In this document: one piece after another, positions 10,229-21,365 of the stretch
Position numbering within the stretch: the stretch's first letter is position 1
How the letters are laid out: each line of letters begins with the position of its first letter
DNA from: Arion vulgaris
Taxonomy: Eukaryota; Mollusca; Gastropoda; Stylommatophora; Arionidae
Length of the DNA stretch: 64,000 nt
Direction: 5' to 3'
Assembly (NCBI GenBank): GCA_020796225.1
Contig: CM036753.1
Coordinates: forward strand, 63,582,865-63,646,864
The notes under the pieces: model-generated
What the model was told of the DNA's origin: nothing
The model's database searches: none
Seen by the model: the letters and a program-made list of their open reading frames with translations, nothing else
Position numbers and translations under genes: made by a program

Positions 10229-11825
10229 AATACTAGTTGGATAGAATGAAAGAAGGGAAGAATGGCTCGGGGCTACTGGTCGAAGTGTTTAATTTAGGCT
10301 TTAAGTCAAGTGGGAAAATTTTCTATTCATTGGTAGCATTGATGTCAGAATGTACGTTGAATGGAACTAGAAATCGCAATATCATTGTGTCCAGATGAGT
10401 AGAGGGGAAAAGTATATAGTATTATCTTTGCAGCCTGGGGCTTTGACTTGTGCTAGAATTCGAATTGAATAGGATCTTTATGATGTTCAGCAAACAGAAA
10501 GTGGTTTGGCAGGTTTTAGTTAATTAGATGTTACATAACTTATGTGTCTCACCGGAGATCACCAGCAGTGACGTACAGGTAGAAAAAGGAGATAAACAAT
10601 GGAGAGGTGTTTGCATAGTGGGAAGGTGCGAATTTGTACTGACCACATGGTGTCAAATGTCGTAATTATCGTTTCTACAATATCACTTTGAATTAAGGAG
10701 AAATTAGGTAGCGATTGTGGTGGAAAGGTTTTTTAAGTATCACAGCAATTTGCATATGAATGTATATTTTAAAATTGAAAGTAGTAGACATTTTGGCGGA
10801 TGGCTTTACATTGTTAAACAGGCATTTTGTTATTGTCGTACTTGCATTATTATAGGGTATTTGGATTTCTTTATGTATTTTTATGTGGTTTGGGGATGCA
10901 TTCACGTATGTACCATTTATCCACGCCTAGTGTAGAGTTGTAAGATGTTTCACAGGACCTGAGCGGAAATTACCCGCGTGATTGCCGGGAAGTCTCAAAC
11001 TTTATCGAAGGTTCAGAATGTAGAGTAGAATCACTATCATGAATGCAGGTCGAAAAGGCGGCCGAGACATGTTGTGGAGTGCCACGTAAAATAATTGGGT
11101 GTTCTTGGTGAACATAGACAACAAAAAACGGTCTAACTATGAGCCTCAGACAGATTTGAAGGGAGCGCGAAGCTCAACATAGCGAGTATTCAAAGGTATG
11201 CCCTGGAGAAGAGACACTTGAATAAAGTAAGACACGTACGGATAGATAATCATTTTTGTAAACTTGTTGGAGTTTCAAACGGAATTTTGAAGAGAGAAAG
11301 CAAGAGAACAGGCTTTTGCATCGTTGATTCTATTAGAGAAAGTACATGTTGGTCTTTACTAGCAAATGAGTATTGGTTATTTTCTTAATGTATATAATAT
11401 AATGATTTTGATGTTATGTTATTTCTTGAAGTTTATATATTATATTGCAATGGTGAATAACGTTCGGCGTCGGTCATACTTTGAAAGTGATTGAAGTGCT
11501 TGCATTAAGAAGCAAAATAGGGAAAGAAGGAAAATAGATGGAGCTTTTCTAGAAATAGCTTAGCAGAAGTTTCAGTAATTATTTGTGTTTTATCTTATGT
11601 CTATATATGTATTGAATGTATTAATATTATGTGGAGTGTTATTAAATGTTTGATGTTGTAAGTTAGTAAGTAGGTGAAGGAAATATAATTTCAGGCATTA
11701 AATTTCCTAAGGAAAATCTCGAAACCAGGTAGATACCAAAACTACCCATCATTGATGTACATGGTAGGGGCTTATGAAAATATTTGTCAAATTGACAAAT
11801 ATTTTAGAAGAACGTGGAGAGATGA
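10229..11825 (+). other. Non-coding 3' interior of the LTR element
   Basis: About 1.6 kb between gag and the 3' LTR, where pol would normally lie. It has only short frames and no DD, YxDD or integrase-like motifs in any frame I read. It ends in a weak purine tract (agaagaacgtggagagatga) directly before the LTR, which may serve as the polypurine tract. Confidence 0.7.
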
Positions 11826-12748
11826 TGTAATAGGGTGTGGAAGGGCAAGTCGCAAAATTAAGTCCCCTTGGTTTCAGTCAAACAAAAAACAAAATCGAAA
11901 AATCACCTGGTTCAAAAAGAGGGGGAGTACAGTCCCTTGGACGAAGGATGTCGAAAGCAAGCTGACCATTGGTCAATACAAGTCCGGGGAAAAGTGCATA
12001 AAAGGCGCTACACGGCAGTTCACACGGAGGGACCCCGAGAAGTTAGCAAGGAGTGACGGTCTGTCGTCAGATAGGGGTGGAACAAGGTAGTTCGCCCAGT
12101 GAGGAATTCGATACAGGTAGTAGAGTGAATAATAATTTCGAGTGTATTCCCATGTGCCACGAGTGTATCAGTAGATGATAGTTGATAAAAGCCAAGACAG
12201 CAAGTTTGTAGAATATTCTGGTATATTCTCATTTACTACGTGTATATCAGTTGATGAAAGCCAAAACAGCCAGTTTGTAGAATATTCCTGTATATTCTCA
12301 TCGGCCACGTGTTGACCAGAAAAGCAGTTAACCAAGATAACTAAGACAGCCAGATTGTCCTATCCCAGCGGTTACCAAGTTAACTACGTGCAGGACAGGG
12401 GATCCAGTCATTGTGATAGAACTTTATCGTCGGCCAGACGTTAGTCAGAGGCGCTTTATTAATGAACAGATTTAGTTAAGAGTGTGTTTTGTTTGTATCA
12501 TTGTATTTCAGGGTCATTTGATTTAGCATTACAGTGAAATGTTTTAGGTATGAATTTGTGTGAATATTTTGTAGAATTGTCGTTTTAATAAAAACGGAGA
12601 ACCACCTTGTTTGATTCTCCCATAGATAACTATTCAGAACCACGTGTTAGTTTATTGTTGTGCGGTCAGACAAACGTGAAGGTTGATAGTCAGCAGGGTA
12701 ATAGAATAATTATATATATTAGACAGGCATGAAACGCATACGGTTACA
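11826..12748 (+). repeat. 3' LTR
   Basis: Same ends as the 5' LTR, with AATAAA at 12587-12592. It has two rather than three 69-bp units, and small indels in the A/G-rich stretch near 11915-11935 and near 12033. Followed by TATG. Confidence 0.93.
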
Positions 12749-12752
12749 TATG

Positions 12753-12980
12753 CAATTAACTTTTAGACATATAAAAAGACACGAAGGACTGGAGAAGACC
12801 ATCATGGAAGAAGGCATACCGGCAAAGAGGAGAAGAGGAAGACCACGGAGAAGAAGACCACGGAGAAGATGGATTCAGGATGTAATTGATGGTTTGAACA
12901 TGACGGCTGCAGAGGCGGGACATCTGGCATATGAGAGAGAGAAATTATGAAGGACTGTTGAGGTGGTAGGTAAAGTTCAG
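12753..12980 (+). mobile_element. SINE-H end, then LINE-2-type 3' part
   Basis: The first bases (caattaac) finish SINE-H. From 12763 the LINE continues with RHIKRHEGLEKTIMEEGIP, a GRPRRR run and RWIQDVIDGLNM. A 15-bp piece (gaccacggagaagaa) is duplicated in tandem near 12842-12870, which lengthens the basic run. Confidence 0.8.
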
Positions 12981-13049
12981 CTCAGGACAAGTTAGTTGAT
13001 GATTAATTCGAGCAAGATTGTGTCCCAACTGTCATTCTTATACTGATAT

Positions 13050-13400
13050 TTATGGATCTGTTTTTTCTGGTGTTGTTGGTAACTCTTCGTAGGCATCGTA
13101 TTTCACATGTAGTTATTTTGTTACGACTGTGCTTTGTTCATTGTTCATTTTTGGCTCAGGTAACACAGAGTAGACATGAAAATGCTGTTGATCATCTGTT
13201 ATTTGGCTGTCATTGAGATATTTGAGTGCCTTAACAATGAGCCTAGCTGATTGGTTACAACATGCTTTTTGCACTCTACTCGTTATCTCGGCCTAGTCTT
13301 TCATCTTCTGTGAATAAGCTTCCTAAGTTGTTGCCTTCTTGCACTTGCTTGATTGTAGTGCCATTGACCTGGATGTTTAGTTTATTATGCTTTCTACCAG
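13050..13400 (-). mobile_element. LINE-1-type fragment
   Basis: The minus strand matches the 18400-18700 part of the better LINE copy: a region like NLGSLFTED near 13300 and the AKKQMINSIF-like region near 13060-13200. It is frame-broken. Confidence 0.6.
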
Positions 13401-13574
13401 TAAATCCCCGTTTTAATCGTACAGTTTATTGAAGTTATTTTTGTAATGATTTTTCTCAGTGTTAAGTGGTAATAACATTTAAAAAATAGTTTTATTATAT
13501 GAGCAGATTATTATTTCAATTCTTTACAAAACAAAGATGCTAATTTATGTTATATTATATATGGCACTTTTCGT

Positions 13575-13990
13575 CTTTACAGACGGTCAATTGGCAAGTG
13601 TTTTAATGTGACAATTTCTGAGAATGCGCTTGACTCTCTAAGTCTTTTTTCAAAGGGTGTTCCTCTCCATTTGTGATTAGTCTGTGCAGATGATATGGGG
13701 AATGTGCCATGTCTATTTTGCACAAACACCCTCTCTACCTTACTGTTTAATCCAAAGAAAGACAAAGTACATACGTTTGGAATCAAGCAGGGTTTGCAGG
13801 GGATGCTAGAAGATGGAAATGAATACACATATAACCATCAACTACCTTATGGTCCCTCCCTCCGGATTTGTAGTCAAGATTGATTCCTCTAACCTTCTGC
13901 ATAACTGTACTGGCCTACAAGGCAGTGAGAATTTTCTATTAGGGTTTTCTCCCAGCGTTAGCTTCCATAGCCCCCATAATTTAGCAATTT
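13575..13990 (-). repeat. Interspersed repeat X copy with coding-like end
   Basis: Matches 61650-62027 in the opposite orientation. The minus-strand frame ends FVQNRHGTFPISSAQTNH, then SEIVTLKHLPIDRL and a stop. The plus-strand frame of the other copy ends in nearly the same residues. A 30-bp segment is extra here. The family is unknown to me. Confidence 0.65.
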
Positions 13991-14003
13991 ATGTTATTTA
14001 GCA

Positions 14004-14285
14004 AGAATATCAAAGCAGTCACTGAAGTGGGATGCAATAATCAAAGAATATCAAAGCAGTCACTGAAATGGATGCAAAGATCAAAGAATATCAAAGCAGT
14101 CACTGAAGTGGGATGCAAAGATCAAAGAATATCAAAGCAGTCACTGAAGTGGGATGCAAAGATCAAAGAATATCAAAGCAGTCACTGAAGTGGGATGCAA
14201 AGATCAAAGAATATCAAAGCAGTCACTGAAGTGGGATGCAAAGATCAAAGAATATCAAAGCAGTCACTGAAGTGGGATGCACAGG
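14004..14285 (+). repeat. 41-bp minisatellite made from LINE-3 coding sequence, 7 copies
   Basis: The unit contains agaatatcaaagcagtcact and encodes QRISKQSLKWDAK in one frame, which is part of the LINE-3 C-terminus seen at 44310. One unit lacks a base. As 41 is not a multiple of 3, the frame shifts at each unit, so any long frame across the array is accidental. Confidence 0.93.
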
Positions 14286-14460
14286 GTTCAAGAATGAGAG
14301 GCCAACCTAAGGAAATCCTGAAACTAACTTCGCTGGGAGAGGCAAGAAATATCGGTCTCAGTTCCATTGGGGAGATTCAGCGAGTTGCGCAGAATAGAAT
14401 GGTATGGATAAATTGCTTGCAGGCCCTATGTAATCGTACGAGAGGAATTATTATATTATT
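14286..14460 (+). mobile_element. LINE-3-type (local name) 3' end
   Basis: Follows the 41-bp array directly and continues the same LINE: GSRMRGQPKEILKLTSL, then NIGLSSIGEIQRVAQNRMVW and LQALCN, with an (att)n-like tail. Confidence 0.75.
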
Positions 14461-14572
14461 ATTTCAATTACGATATACATGGAACACGAATGCTCTGGCA
14501 CAGCTACTGGCACTTTTTGGGGGATCTTATTAACGGACAATTAATCAAGACTTTTAAGCCTAAGCTGTCTCT

Positions 14573-14766
14573 ACGTACATATCCAATCTCAACGTAGCTC
14601 CACTTTTTCAATAGATGTAGCACAGCATGTTACAGACGTCAGGGACACACTCTCCTATATTTATTGCTATATTTAAGCTACTAATGCAGTGGTGTGTGAG
14701 AGAAGAACAAGAAATCTATAGATCTATATTATAACGAAATTAATCAAAAGCTATTTATTTCAGTAC
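14573..14766 (+). repeat. Left copy of a 194-bp direct repeat
   Basis: Shares the core ccactttttcaatagatg and agggacacactctcctatat, and ends atttatttcagt. It is repeated at 15421-15614 with about 85-90% identity by eye. The two copies enclose a SINE-B and a SINE-D. Confidence 0.85.
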
Positions 14767-14767
14767 T

Positions 14768-14970
14768 TGCCCGCCTGCCCAGCGTGTTCGTAACGCGTTG
14801 GACGACGGGTGATAAGCCCTTGTGAATGCGGCTCTATTCCGCGTGCTGGCAGAAAAGTCACAAGCTCTCCAGATTTACGGTGTTCGTGGCACCAAACCGA
14901 AGGGTTACGATGTCCATGGAACCGAACCGAAGAGCTGAAAACTAAAATGCTTCTGGATTGAAAACAAATC
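14768..14970 (+). mobile_element. SINE-B (tRNA-derived) copy
   Basis: Starts cccgcctgcccagcgtgttc, carries a degenerate B box (ggctctattccgcg), and ends near aatgcttctggattgaaa. Full length. Confidence 0.85.
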
Positions 14971-14994
14971 ATTCCGGACTTAAATATGGGTCTC

Positions 14995-15420
14995 CGTGGC
15001 GTAGAGGTTAGACGCTCGTCTCTCGTGTCAAATGTAACCGGTTCGCTCCCTCGTGAAGCCATCGGAATATTTTTCCAGAGCTCCCAAATCTCAGTGTAGG
15101 TGAGATCGAGTTCCAAGTCCTATCGGAGACGGGCGATAAAACGTAGGTCCCGTGTTACGTAGGCACGTAACAGAACCCTTGGCAATTCAAAATCGAGAAG
15201 AGCAGGCTGGAAAGCAGCTGCCCGGGCAAAACTTATTTGAAAAGATTAAACATAAAATTCCTACAAAATATCGTCCCCCACCTACAAATTACATCAGGGC
15301 CCTCAACGGTGCTACGGAGCTTGTGCACTGTAGCTGAGATCTTCCTATTTAAGAAAGTGATCGGAGCACACATGGTTATTCACTAAGTGCAATGATGATG
15401 ATCCTATCAATCAATCAATC
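14995..15420 (+). mobile_element. SINE-D, full-length tRNA-derived copy (about 420 bp)
   Basis: The head gtctccgtggcgtagaggtt fits an A box and aaccggttcgctccctcg fits a B box, so it derives from a tRNA. The 3' body (gctgagatcttcctatttaa) ends in (atca)n. Copies at 34886, 47285 and 49795 are in the reverse relation, showing that end first. Confidence 0.8.
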
Positions 15421-15614
15421 TCTACGTGGCTCCACTTTTTCAATAGATGCAGAGCCACATGTTCTAGACGTCAGGGACACACTCTCCTATATTTATTGCT
15501 ATATTGAAGCTACTAATGCAGTGTTGTGTAACAGAAGAACAAGAATACATCAAATCTAGAGTATCGTTAGATCTATAATAAAACGGAATTAATAAAAGGT
15601 TATTTATTTCAGTC
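15421..15614 (+). repeat. Right copy of the 194-bp direct repeat
   Basis: See 14573-14766. It ends in atttatttcagt and is followed at once by another LINE fragment. Confidence 0.85.
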
Positions 15615-16020
15615 ACATGGGCACTGACAAAAGAACAAGAAAGGAAAATTACCACATGCGAAATGAGATGCTTGAGGAAAGCAGTAAATAAAACAAGAAG
15701 CGACCATATAAGAAATGAGGAAATTAGAACAGTTGGAACAACACCTGCTATTAGATTTATTGAAAAACATAGACTCAAATGGTTTGGCCACTTGGTCAGA
15801 ATGAACCGAATACACCAGTTGCAAGAGCGTACAACCTGAAAATGGAATCATCAAGAGGAAAGGGCAGACCAAGAAAAGATGGGTTGATGGAGTTACAGAC
15901 ATCTTAAAACTCCACAATACCACACCATATCAAGCGACCGAGCGTGCATTATCTCGGAAACCGATCATCAGTTAAACCTGCTACGCCTAGCGGCAAAAAA
16001 GCAGAGAAGGACAAAAGAAA
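15615..16020 (+). mobile_element. LINE 3' end
   Basis: Encodes KITTCEMRCLRKAVNKTRS, then TPAIRFIEKHRLKWFGHLVR, with frameshifts later near the GRPRK region. Same family as the LINE at 17540 or a close relative, ending in a gaaagaagaaaga tail. Confidence 0.75.
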
Positions 16021-16029
16021 GAAGAAAGA

Positions 16030-16147
16030 TAATTTATTTCAGTCCTGTGAGACTATTACAAATCGAAGAGTATTGGATCATAGATAACATTATGTCCCGA
16101 AAGATGAAATAATTCGGCCATGTTAAACGTCACAGTGGTCTGGAGGT
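16030..16147 (+). mobile_element. LINE-8-type (local name) fragment, left of a SINE
   Basis: A degenerate version of an RKMKYFGHVKRHSGLE-like region. The sequence resumes at 16395 with TIMEGKIPRVRG, so the SINE-C in between interrupted it. Confidence 0.6.
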
Positions 16148-16394
16148 GGGGTATAGGGGGCATTTAAAGCCGAAGGTTGAGTTAATTTCTCCGGGATTTA
16201 CCCCATATGGCTTGGTCCCTCTCCGCAGAAATGGCACGCTACATGCCGAGAGAATTTCACAAAGCACGAACTTCGTAGCTCCGGCAGCAATCTTAGGGTA
16301 TGAAAAAATGCACTCGTGAACAGAACGGCATAGTCCGGATCCCAACCCACGATCTTCGACTCGCAAGGAACGGGTTTAAATACTTATCGGATGT
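16148..16394 (-). mobile_element. SINE-C (tRNA-derived) copy
   Basis: On the minus strand a B-box-like stretch, the gctccggcagcaatcttagg-complement region, gcacaaagc and the ccatatggggtaaa block occur in the same order as in the plus-strand copy at 51425. Confidence 0.8.
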
Positions 16395-16580
16395 AACGAT
16401 AATGGAAGGTAAGATTCCTAGAGTTCGAGGCAGCAGACGACGAAGATGCCAGCGGGACATTAAAGAAACCTTGAACATGACGCTGGAAGAGGCGAGAGAA
16501 CTTGTTAGAGACAGTTTTTCTGTGCGCTGTGATGAAAGTGACGTTTCACAAGGGACAGGCTACTACTTGCTTTATTTCAG
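16395..16580 (+). mobile_element. LINE-8-type 3' end
   Basis: Encodes MEGKIPRVRGSRRRRC, DIKETLNMTLEEARELV, then CDESDVSQGTGYYL. Related minus-strand fragments occur at 37850, 40840, 51740 and 57700. Confidence 0.7.
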
Positions 16581-16980
16581 TACTTAAAACTAGACTGCAC
16601 TTTAACACTAAAGTCTGTTCCCACGTCAGTAATCTAGAGTATTCTAGGCTCTGTTGCGTGGATTTCATACAAACTAAACTTTGGCCTGTTTTCATTCACT
16701 TCAACCATAAGACATCAAACACTCGAACGAAAGTGCATTCAAAGGGAGATAACAAACAATGAAAGAACACAGCTAGTGTTATGTGTAGTAGATCCGTGAA
16801 TACATAACGTGTTCTGTGTGACAAATCGTATTAGGGGTAATGTGATTCCACAACATAGCACAGTGAGGAGGGGTGTAAGGATTAGATACTTCACAATACT
16901 ATGCTATATATTGTAAGAGTTGTCAGTTCACTTTATTGTGTGTGCTGTGGATTGAAATGATGTATCATCATCACGTGCCG
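16581..16980. other. No recognised feature
   Basis: Nothing I can support on either strand. Confidence 0.45.
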
Positions 16981-16984
16981 TGCA

Positions 16985-17290
16985 GGCTGGAGTAGGCGAT
17001 CATGGATCTCCACAAATCTCTGGTGTTTGCTATCATATCATATGTTGACGCTCCTCCGTGCCACGAAATCAGGCTATCCAAAATGTTATCTCTCTGTCTT
17101 ACCCTGTCTCGCCCCCCTTGTTGTTACAGTGTGTTCTAACTCCCTTTCTCATCACATGCCCGAAAAATGATGATTGCCTCATTCGTATATTGATGATAAG
17201 CTTTCTTTGTGTCTTGGCCTCATTCAACACCTCCACATTTGTCATTTTAGTGACTCGCATCCGTATGTCAGTATTAGTTCTACGTGGCAC
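16985..17290 (-). mobile_element. LINE-9-type (local name) 3' end
   Basis: The minus strand reads TKMTNVEVLNEAKTQRKL, INIRMRQSSFFGHVMRKG, then a region like WRSLIAYASR further left. A close relative lies at 37225-37520, also on the minus strand. Confidence 0.7.
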
Positions 17291-17539
17291 TGTATAACTC
17301 TCCTTTTCATCTCAATTGACAATGAGGTGTTTCATATAATGAATAATGTTTCTAATTTAGTGATAAATACTTCGCAATACTAGGTGATACCATGTTAGAG
17401 GACGGATACCAGGTGACTTATACCGTAACTGAAGTGATAGATAGATAGTTCATAATGATAGGTCATATCAAATTAATTAATTAAATGTCTCCGCCAGAAG
17501 TTAATTTTTATTTTTTAATGTTTGTTTAATGTCCAACAA

Positions 17540-19045
17540 TTGAATATCTTAGAATCCGAAGTTGAAATGGCACTAAATCAAAGCAAAAGAAGGAAGGCAG
17601 CAGGGATAGATGGTATAACAACAGAAATGTTACTTGCGTGTAAGACAACAGCAATAACATGGCTGACCAGAATTTTAACATAGCCTGGGAGGCACAAGAG
17701 GTTCCAGATGACTGGCAGAGAGCTATTATAGTCCCAATATGGAAGAACAAATGAGACAAAAGAGAATGTGAAACATACAGGGGTATCTCTCTTTTGAGCC
17801 AAATAGGAAAAATGTTTGCAAAAATATTGGAGCGAAGAGCAAGACATATATTAGAGCCCCAGTTAAACAATAGCCAGTTTGGGTTTAGGAGGGTAAGAGC
17901 TGCACAGACGCAATATTTACACTAAGACAGATCTGCGAACAAACAATTGAATACAATCAAAATAAACAGCTTATATTTATAGACCAAGAAAAGGCATTTG
18001 ATAGAGTAAACAGGTGCAAACTATGGAAGATCCTTGAAGAATATGGCGTCCAAGGACAACTATTAGGTAACATCATGGCCTTATATCAAGATAGCCAGAG
18101 TACAGTAAGAACTACAGAAGGAATGACCGACTGGTTCTCCATTACATCAGGTGTTAGACAAGGTTGTGTCCTTTCACCACTACTCTTTATCGCATATATG
18201 GATAAAATAACTCAAGAGTCGAATTCAGATAATGATGAAATAAATGAACTGCTTTTGCAGATGATCAGTGCCTGATACATCAAAATGAACAAGATCTACA
18301 ACATCATATTGACACTTTGAACAATAATTGTGTGAAACATGACATGAAAATCAACAACACTAAAACAGAAATAATGAATATGGGAAGAAAACATAATAAT
18401 CTAGACATCCATGTCAATGGAAACTAAAATAAACCAAGTGAAAGAATTCAAATACTTAGGAAGCATATTCACAGAAGACGGAAAACTAGATAGAGATATA
18501 GAGGCTAGAGTACAAAAGCAAATGCTGTAACCTACCAGCTAGCCCCATTGTTAAGGCACCCAAAAATTTCACAGGCAGCTAAGAAACAAATGATCAACAG
18601 CATTTTTATACCTACTTTGTGTTACAGAGCCAAACATGGACATTGAGCAAAGCGCAGTCACAAAAATAACTACATGTGAAATGCGTTGCCTGAGAAAAGT
18701 TACAAACAACACAAGAAAAGACAGAATCACCAACATCAGCATAAGAAAGAAAGTTGGCACAAAACCGTGCTTGAATTATATAGATAAACAAAGAATGAAG
18801 TGGTTTGGCCACTTAATAAGAATGCATCCAAACTCCACAGTATACAGAGTCTTCTACAACAGAACATCGGGAAAGAAGGCAAGAGGAAGACCACGGAAAA
18901 GATGGTTAGATGGCGTAGCAGAATCCTGTGAAAGAGCAAAGATAACAATCACACAAGCCACCAGAACAGCGCAAGACAAAAACAGAAAACCACGACACTG
19001 GGCAACAACCCGGTAGCAGTGTGACGACAAAAGAAGAAGAATGTT
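17540..19045 (+). mobile_element. Non-LTR retrotransposon, reverse transcriptase region to 3' end (pseudogene)
   Basis: The best LINE copy here. In shifting frames it shows KAAGIDGITTEML, DQEKAFDRVNR, SGVRQGCVLSPLLF, the catalytic FADD box near 18256, MKINNTKTEIM, then CEMRCLRKV, KQRMKWFGHLIR and GRPRKRWLDGV. These are reverse transcriptase blocks of the Jockey/RTE-like group, which copy the element's RNA at a nicked target. At least six frameshifts or stops break it. No endonuclease domain is present, so it is 5'-truncated. It ends in a gaagaagaa tail. Confidence 0.88.
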
Positions 19046-19079
19046 TGTTTGCCTACACGATCTGATTTAATAATAATAA

Positions 19080-20815
19080 TTCCTCTCGTACCGTTATACG
19101 TTACATAGGGTATGCAAGCAATTTCTCTATACCGCTCTATCCTGGGCAACCCACTCAATCTCCTTCATGGAATTGAGACCGATATTCTTGCCTCTCAGCA
19201 AATTTCTTTTCAGTGTCTCCTTGGGTCGTGCTCTCTTTCGTGAACCCTTTTCATCCAGCTTTGAAATTCTTTGATCATTTCTCCTCAAAGTGTGTCCAAC
19301 ATATTTCCATCTTCTCTTTCTTATAACAGTTGTCACTAGTGGTTGACCAGACATTTCTCCTCAAAGTGTGTCCAACATATTTCCATCTTCTCTTTCTTAT
19401 AACAGTTGTCACTAGTGGTTGACCAGACATTTCTCCTCAAAGTGTGTCCAACATATTTCCATCTTCTCTTTCTTATGACAGTTGTCACTAGTGGTTGACC
19501 AGACATTTCTCCTCAAAGTGTGTCCAACATATTTCCATCTTCTCTTTCTTATGACAGTTGTCACTAGTGGTTGACCAGACATTTCTCCTCAAAGTGTGTC
19601 CAACATATGTCCATCTTCTCTTTCTTATGACAGTTGTCACTAGTGGTTGACCAGACATTTCTCCTCAAAGTATGTCCAACATATTTCCATCTTCTCTTTC
19701 TTATAACAGTTGTCACTAGTGGTTGACCAGACATTTCTCCTCAAAGTGTGTCCAACATATTTCCATCTTCTCTTTCTTATGACAGTTGTCACTAGTGGTT
19801 GACCAGACATTTCTCCTCAAAGTGTGTCCAACATATTTCCATCTTCTCTTTCTTATAACAGTTGTCACTAGTGGTTGACCAGACATTTCTCCTCAAAGTG
19901 TGTCCAACATATTTCCATCTTCTCTTTCTTATGACAGTTGTCACTAGTGGTTGACCAGACATTTCTCCTCAAAGTGTGTCCAACATATTTCCATCTTCTC
20001 TTTCTTATGACAGTTGTCACTAGTGGTTGACCAGACATTTCTCCTCAAAGTGTGTCCAACATATTTCCATCTTCTCTTTCTTATGACAGTTGTCACTAGT
20101 GGTTGACCAGACATTTCTCCTCAAAGTGTGTCCAACATATTTCCATCTTCTCTTTCTTATGACAGTTGTCACTAGTGGTTGACCAGACATTTCTCCTCAA
20201 AGTGTGTCCAACATATTTCCATCTTCTCTTTCTTATAACAGTTGTCACTAGTGGTTGACCAGACATTTCTCCTCAAAGTGTGTCCAACATATTTCCATCT
20301 TCTCTTTCTTATGACAGTTGTCACTAGTGGTTGACCAGACATTTCTCCTCAAAGTGTGTCCAACATATTTCCATCTTCTCTTTCTTATGACAGTTGTCAC
20401 TAGTGGTTGACTAGACATTTCTCCTCAAGGTGTGTCCAACATATTTCCATCTTCTCTTTCTTATGACAGTTGTCACTAGTGGTTGACCAGACATTTCTCC
20501 TCAAAGTGTGTCCAACATATTTCCATCTTCTCTTTCTTATGACAGTTGTCACTAGTGGTTGACCAGCCATATCTCTGATTTCTCTACTTCTCCTGAATTC
20601 GTCCCATTTTATGTTCATTATTTTTCACAATCTATTTTCAAATGCATGCAACTTGCCTTCTACATATCTTTAGTCATGTTCCAACTCTCGCTGGCATATG
20701 TTAGGATTGATACAACATTTGAATTTAAAATTCGTAATTTAGTTTTAATACTATATAACTTGCAGTTCCATATTTTATTTAAACTTTTAAAAGCTGATGT
20801 CCCTCTGACAATTCT
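19080..20815 (-). mobile_element. LINE-3-type 3' end with an internal 76-bp array
   Basis: On the minus strand the order is a KLHAFENR-like and IKWDEFRRSREIRDMAGQP region (20815-20560), the repeated IRKRRWKYVGHTLRRN block, then QRISKLDEKGSRKRARPKE, NIGLNSMKEIEWVAQDRAV (19354-19130), and the tail. Without the array it corresponds to 44110-44545. Confidence 0.85.
19276..20566 (-). repeat. 76-bp minisatellite inside the LINE, about 17 copies
   Basis: The start tgaccagacatttctcctca recurs exactly every 76 bp from 19344 to 20560 (16 intervals). Units differ at one or two positions, chiefly ataacag/atgacag. Read on the minus strand each unit encodes SGQPLVTTVIRKRRWKYVG in one frame. The period is not a multiple of 3. 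Confidence 0.97.
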
Positions 20816-20870
20816 TAGCATAAATTATTTTTAAACATTTCACACGCTCTGATATAACCAATAAGAATGT

Positions 20871-21206
20871 CTCGCTCTTATGGTTAGAGTTACACAATGA
20901 CACAGCTTAAAGCTCGCTCTTATGGTTAGAGTTACACAATGAGACAGCTTAAAGCTCGCTCTTATGGTTAGAGTTACACAATGAGACAGCTTAAAGCTCG
21001 CTCTTATGGTTAGAGTTACACACTGACACAGCTTAAAGCTCGCTCTTATGGTTAGAGTTACACAATGACACAGCTTAAAGCTCGCTCTTATGGTTAGAGT
21101 TACACAATGACACAGCTTAAAGCTCGCTCTTATGGTTAGAGTTACACAATGACACAGCTTAAAGCTCGCTCTTATGGTTAGAGTTACACAATGACACAGC
21201 TTAAAG
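20871..21206. repeat. 42-bp satellite, 8 copies
   Basis: Eight nearly identical units starting ctcgctcttatggttagag. Variation is limited to gacac/gagac and aatga/ctgac. A 42-bp period can stay in frame, but I see no useful open frame. Confidence 0.97.
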
Positions 21207-21214
21207 ATGTTTTA

Positions 21215-21365
21215 ATCTCTACATAACAAACAATGATATCCCGTGATAGGCAGGGCTAATGTGAGGACACTTATACCGTAAGTGAGAACTAGTGAACTGA
21301 TAGAAACTTAAAAATGTTAAATGACCGAAGAAAGTGGAAAAACAGATACGCGCCCATGCACATTC
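21215..21365 (+). repeat. Dispersed 150-bp repeat, copy 1
   Basis: Shares acttataccgtaagtgaga, gatagaaactta and cacattcaaacacac with 22322-22480. Function unknown. Confidence 0.7.

Larger units (their letters stand above)
7058..12748 (+). mobile_element. LTR retrotransposon, Ty3/Gypsy-like, gag-only
   Basis: Two direct repeats of 989 and 923 bp, each starting TGTAATAGGG and ending GGTTACA, flank a 3.8-kb interior. The insertion duplicates TATG (7054-7057 and 12749-12752). The interior carries gag and a coiled-coil extension, but no protease, reverse transcriptase, RNase H or integrase. I noticed only about six base differences plus a few indels between the LTRs, so the insertion looks young. 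Assignment to Ty3/Gypsy rests on the gag type and the 4-bp duplication, not on a pol sequence. Confidence 0.93.

Noticed and set aside
14800..15116. Minus-strand frame of 118 codons
   Set aside because: It overlaps SINE-B and SINE-D bodies; the same chance frame appears over other SINE-B copies (for example 33260-33691).
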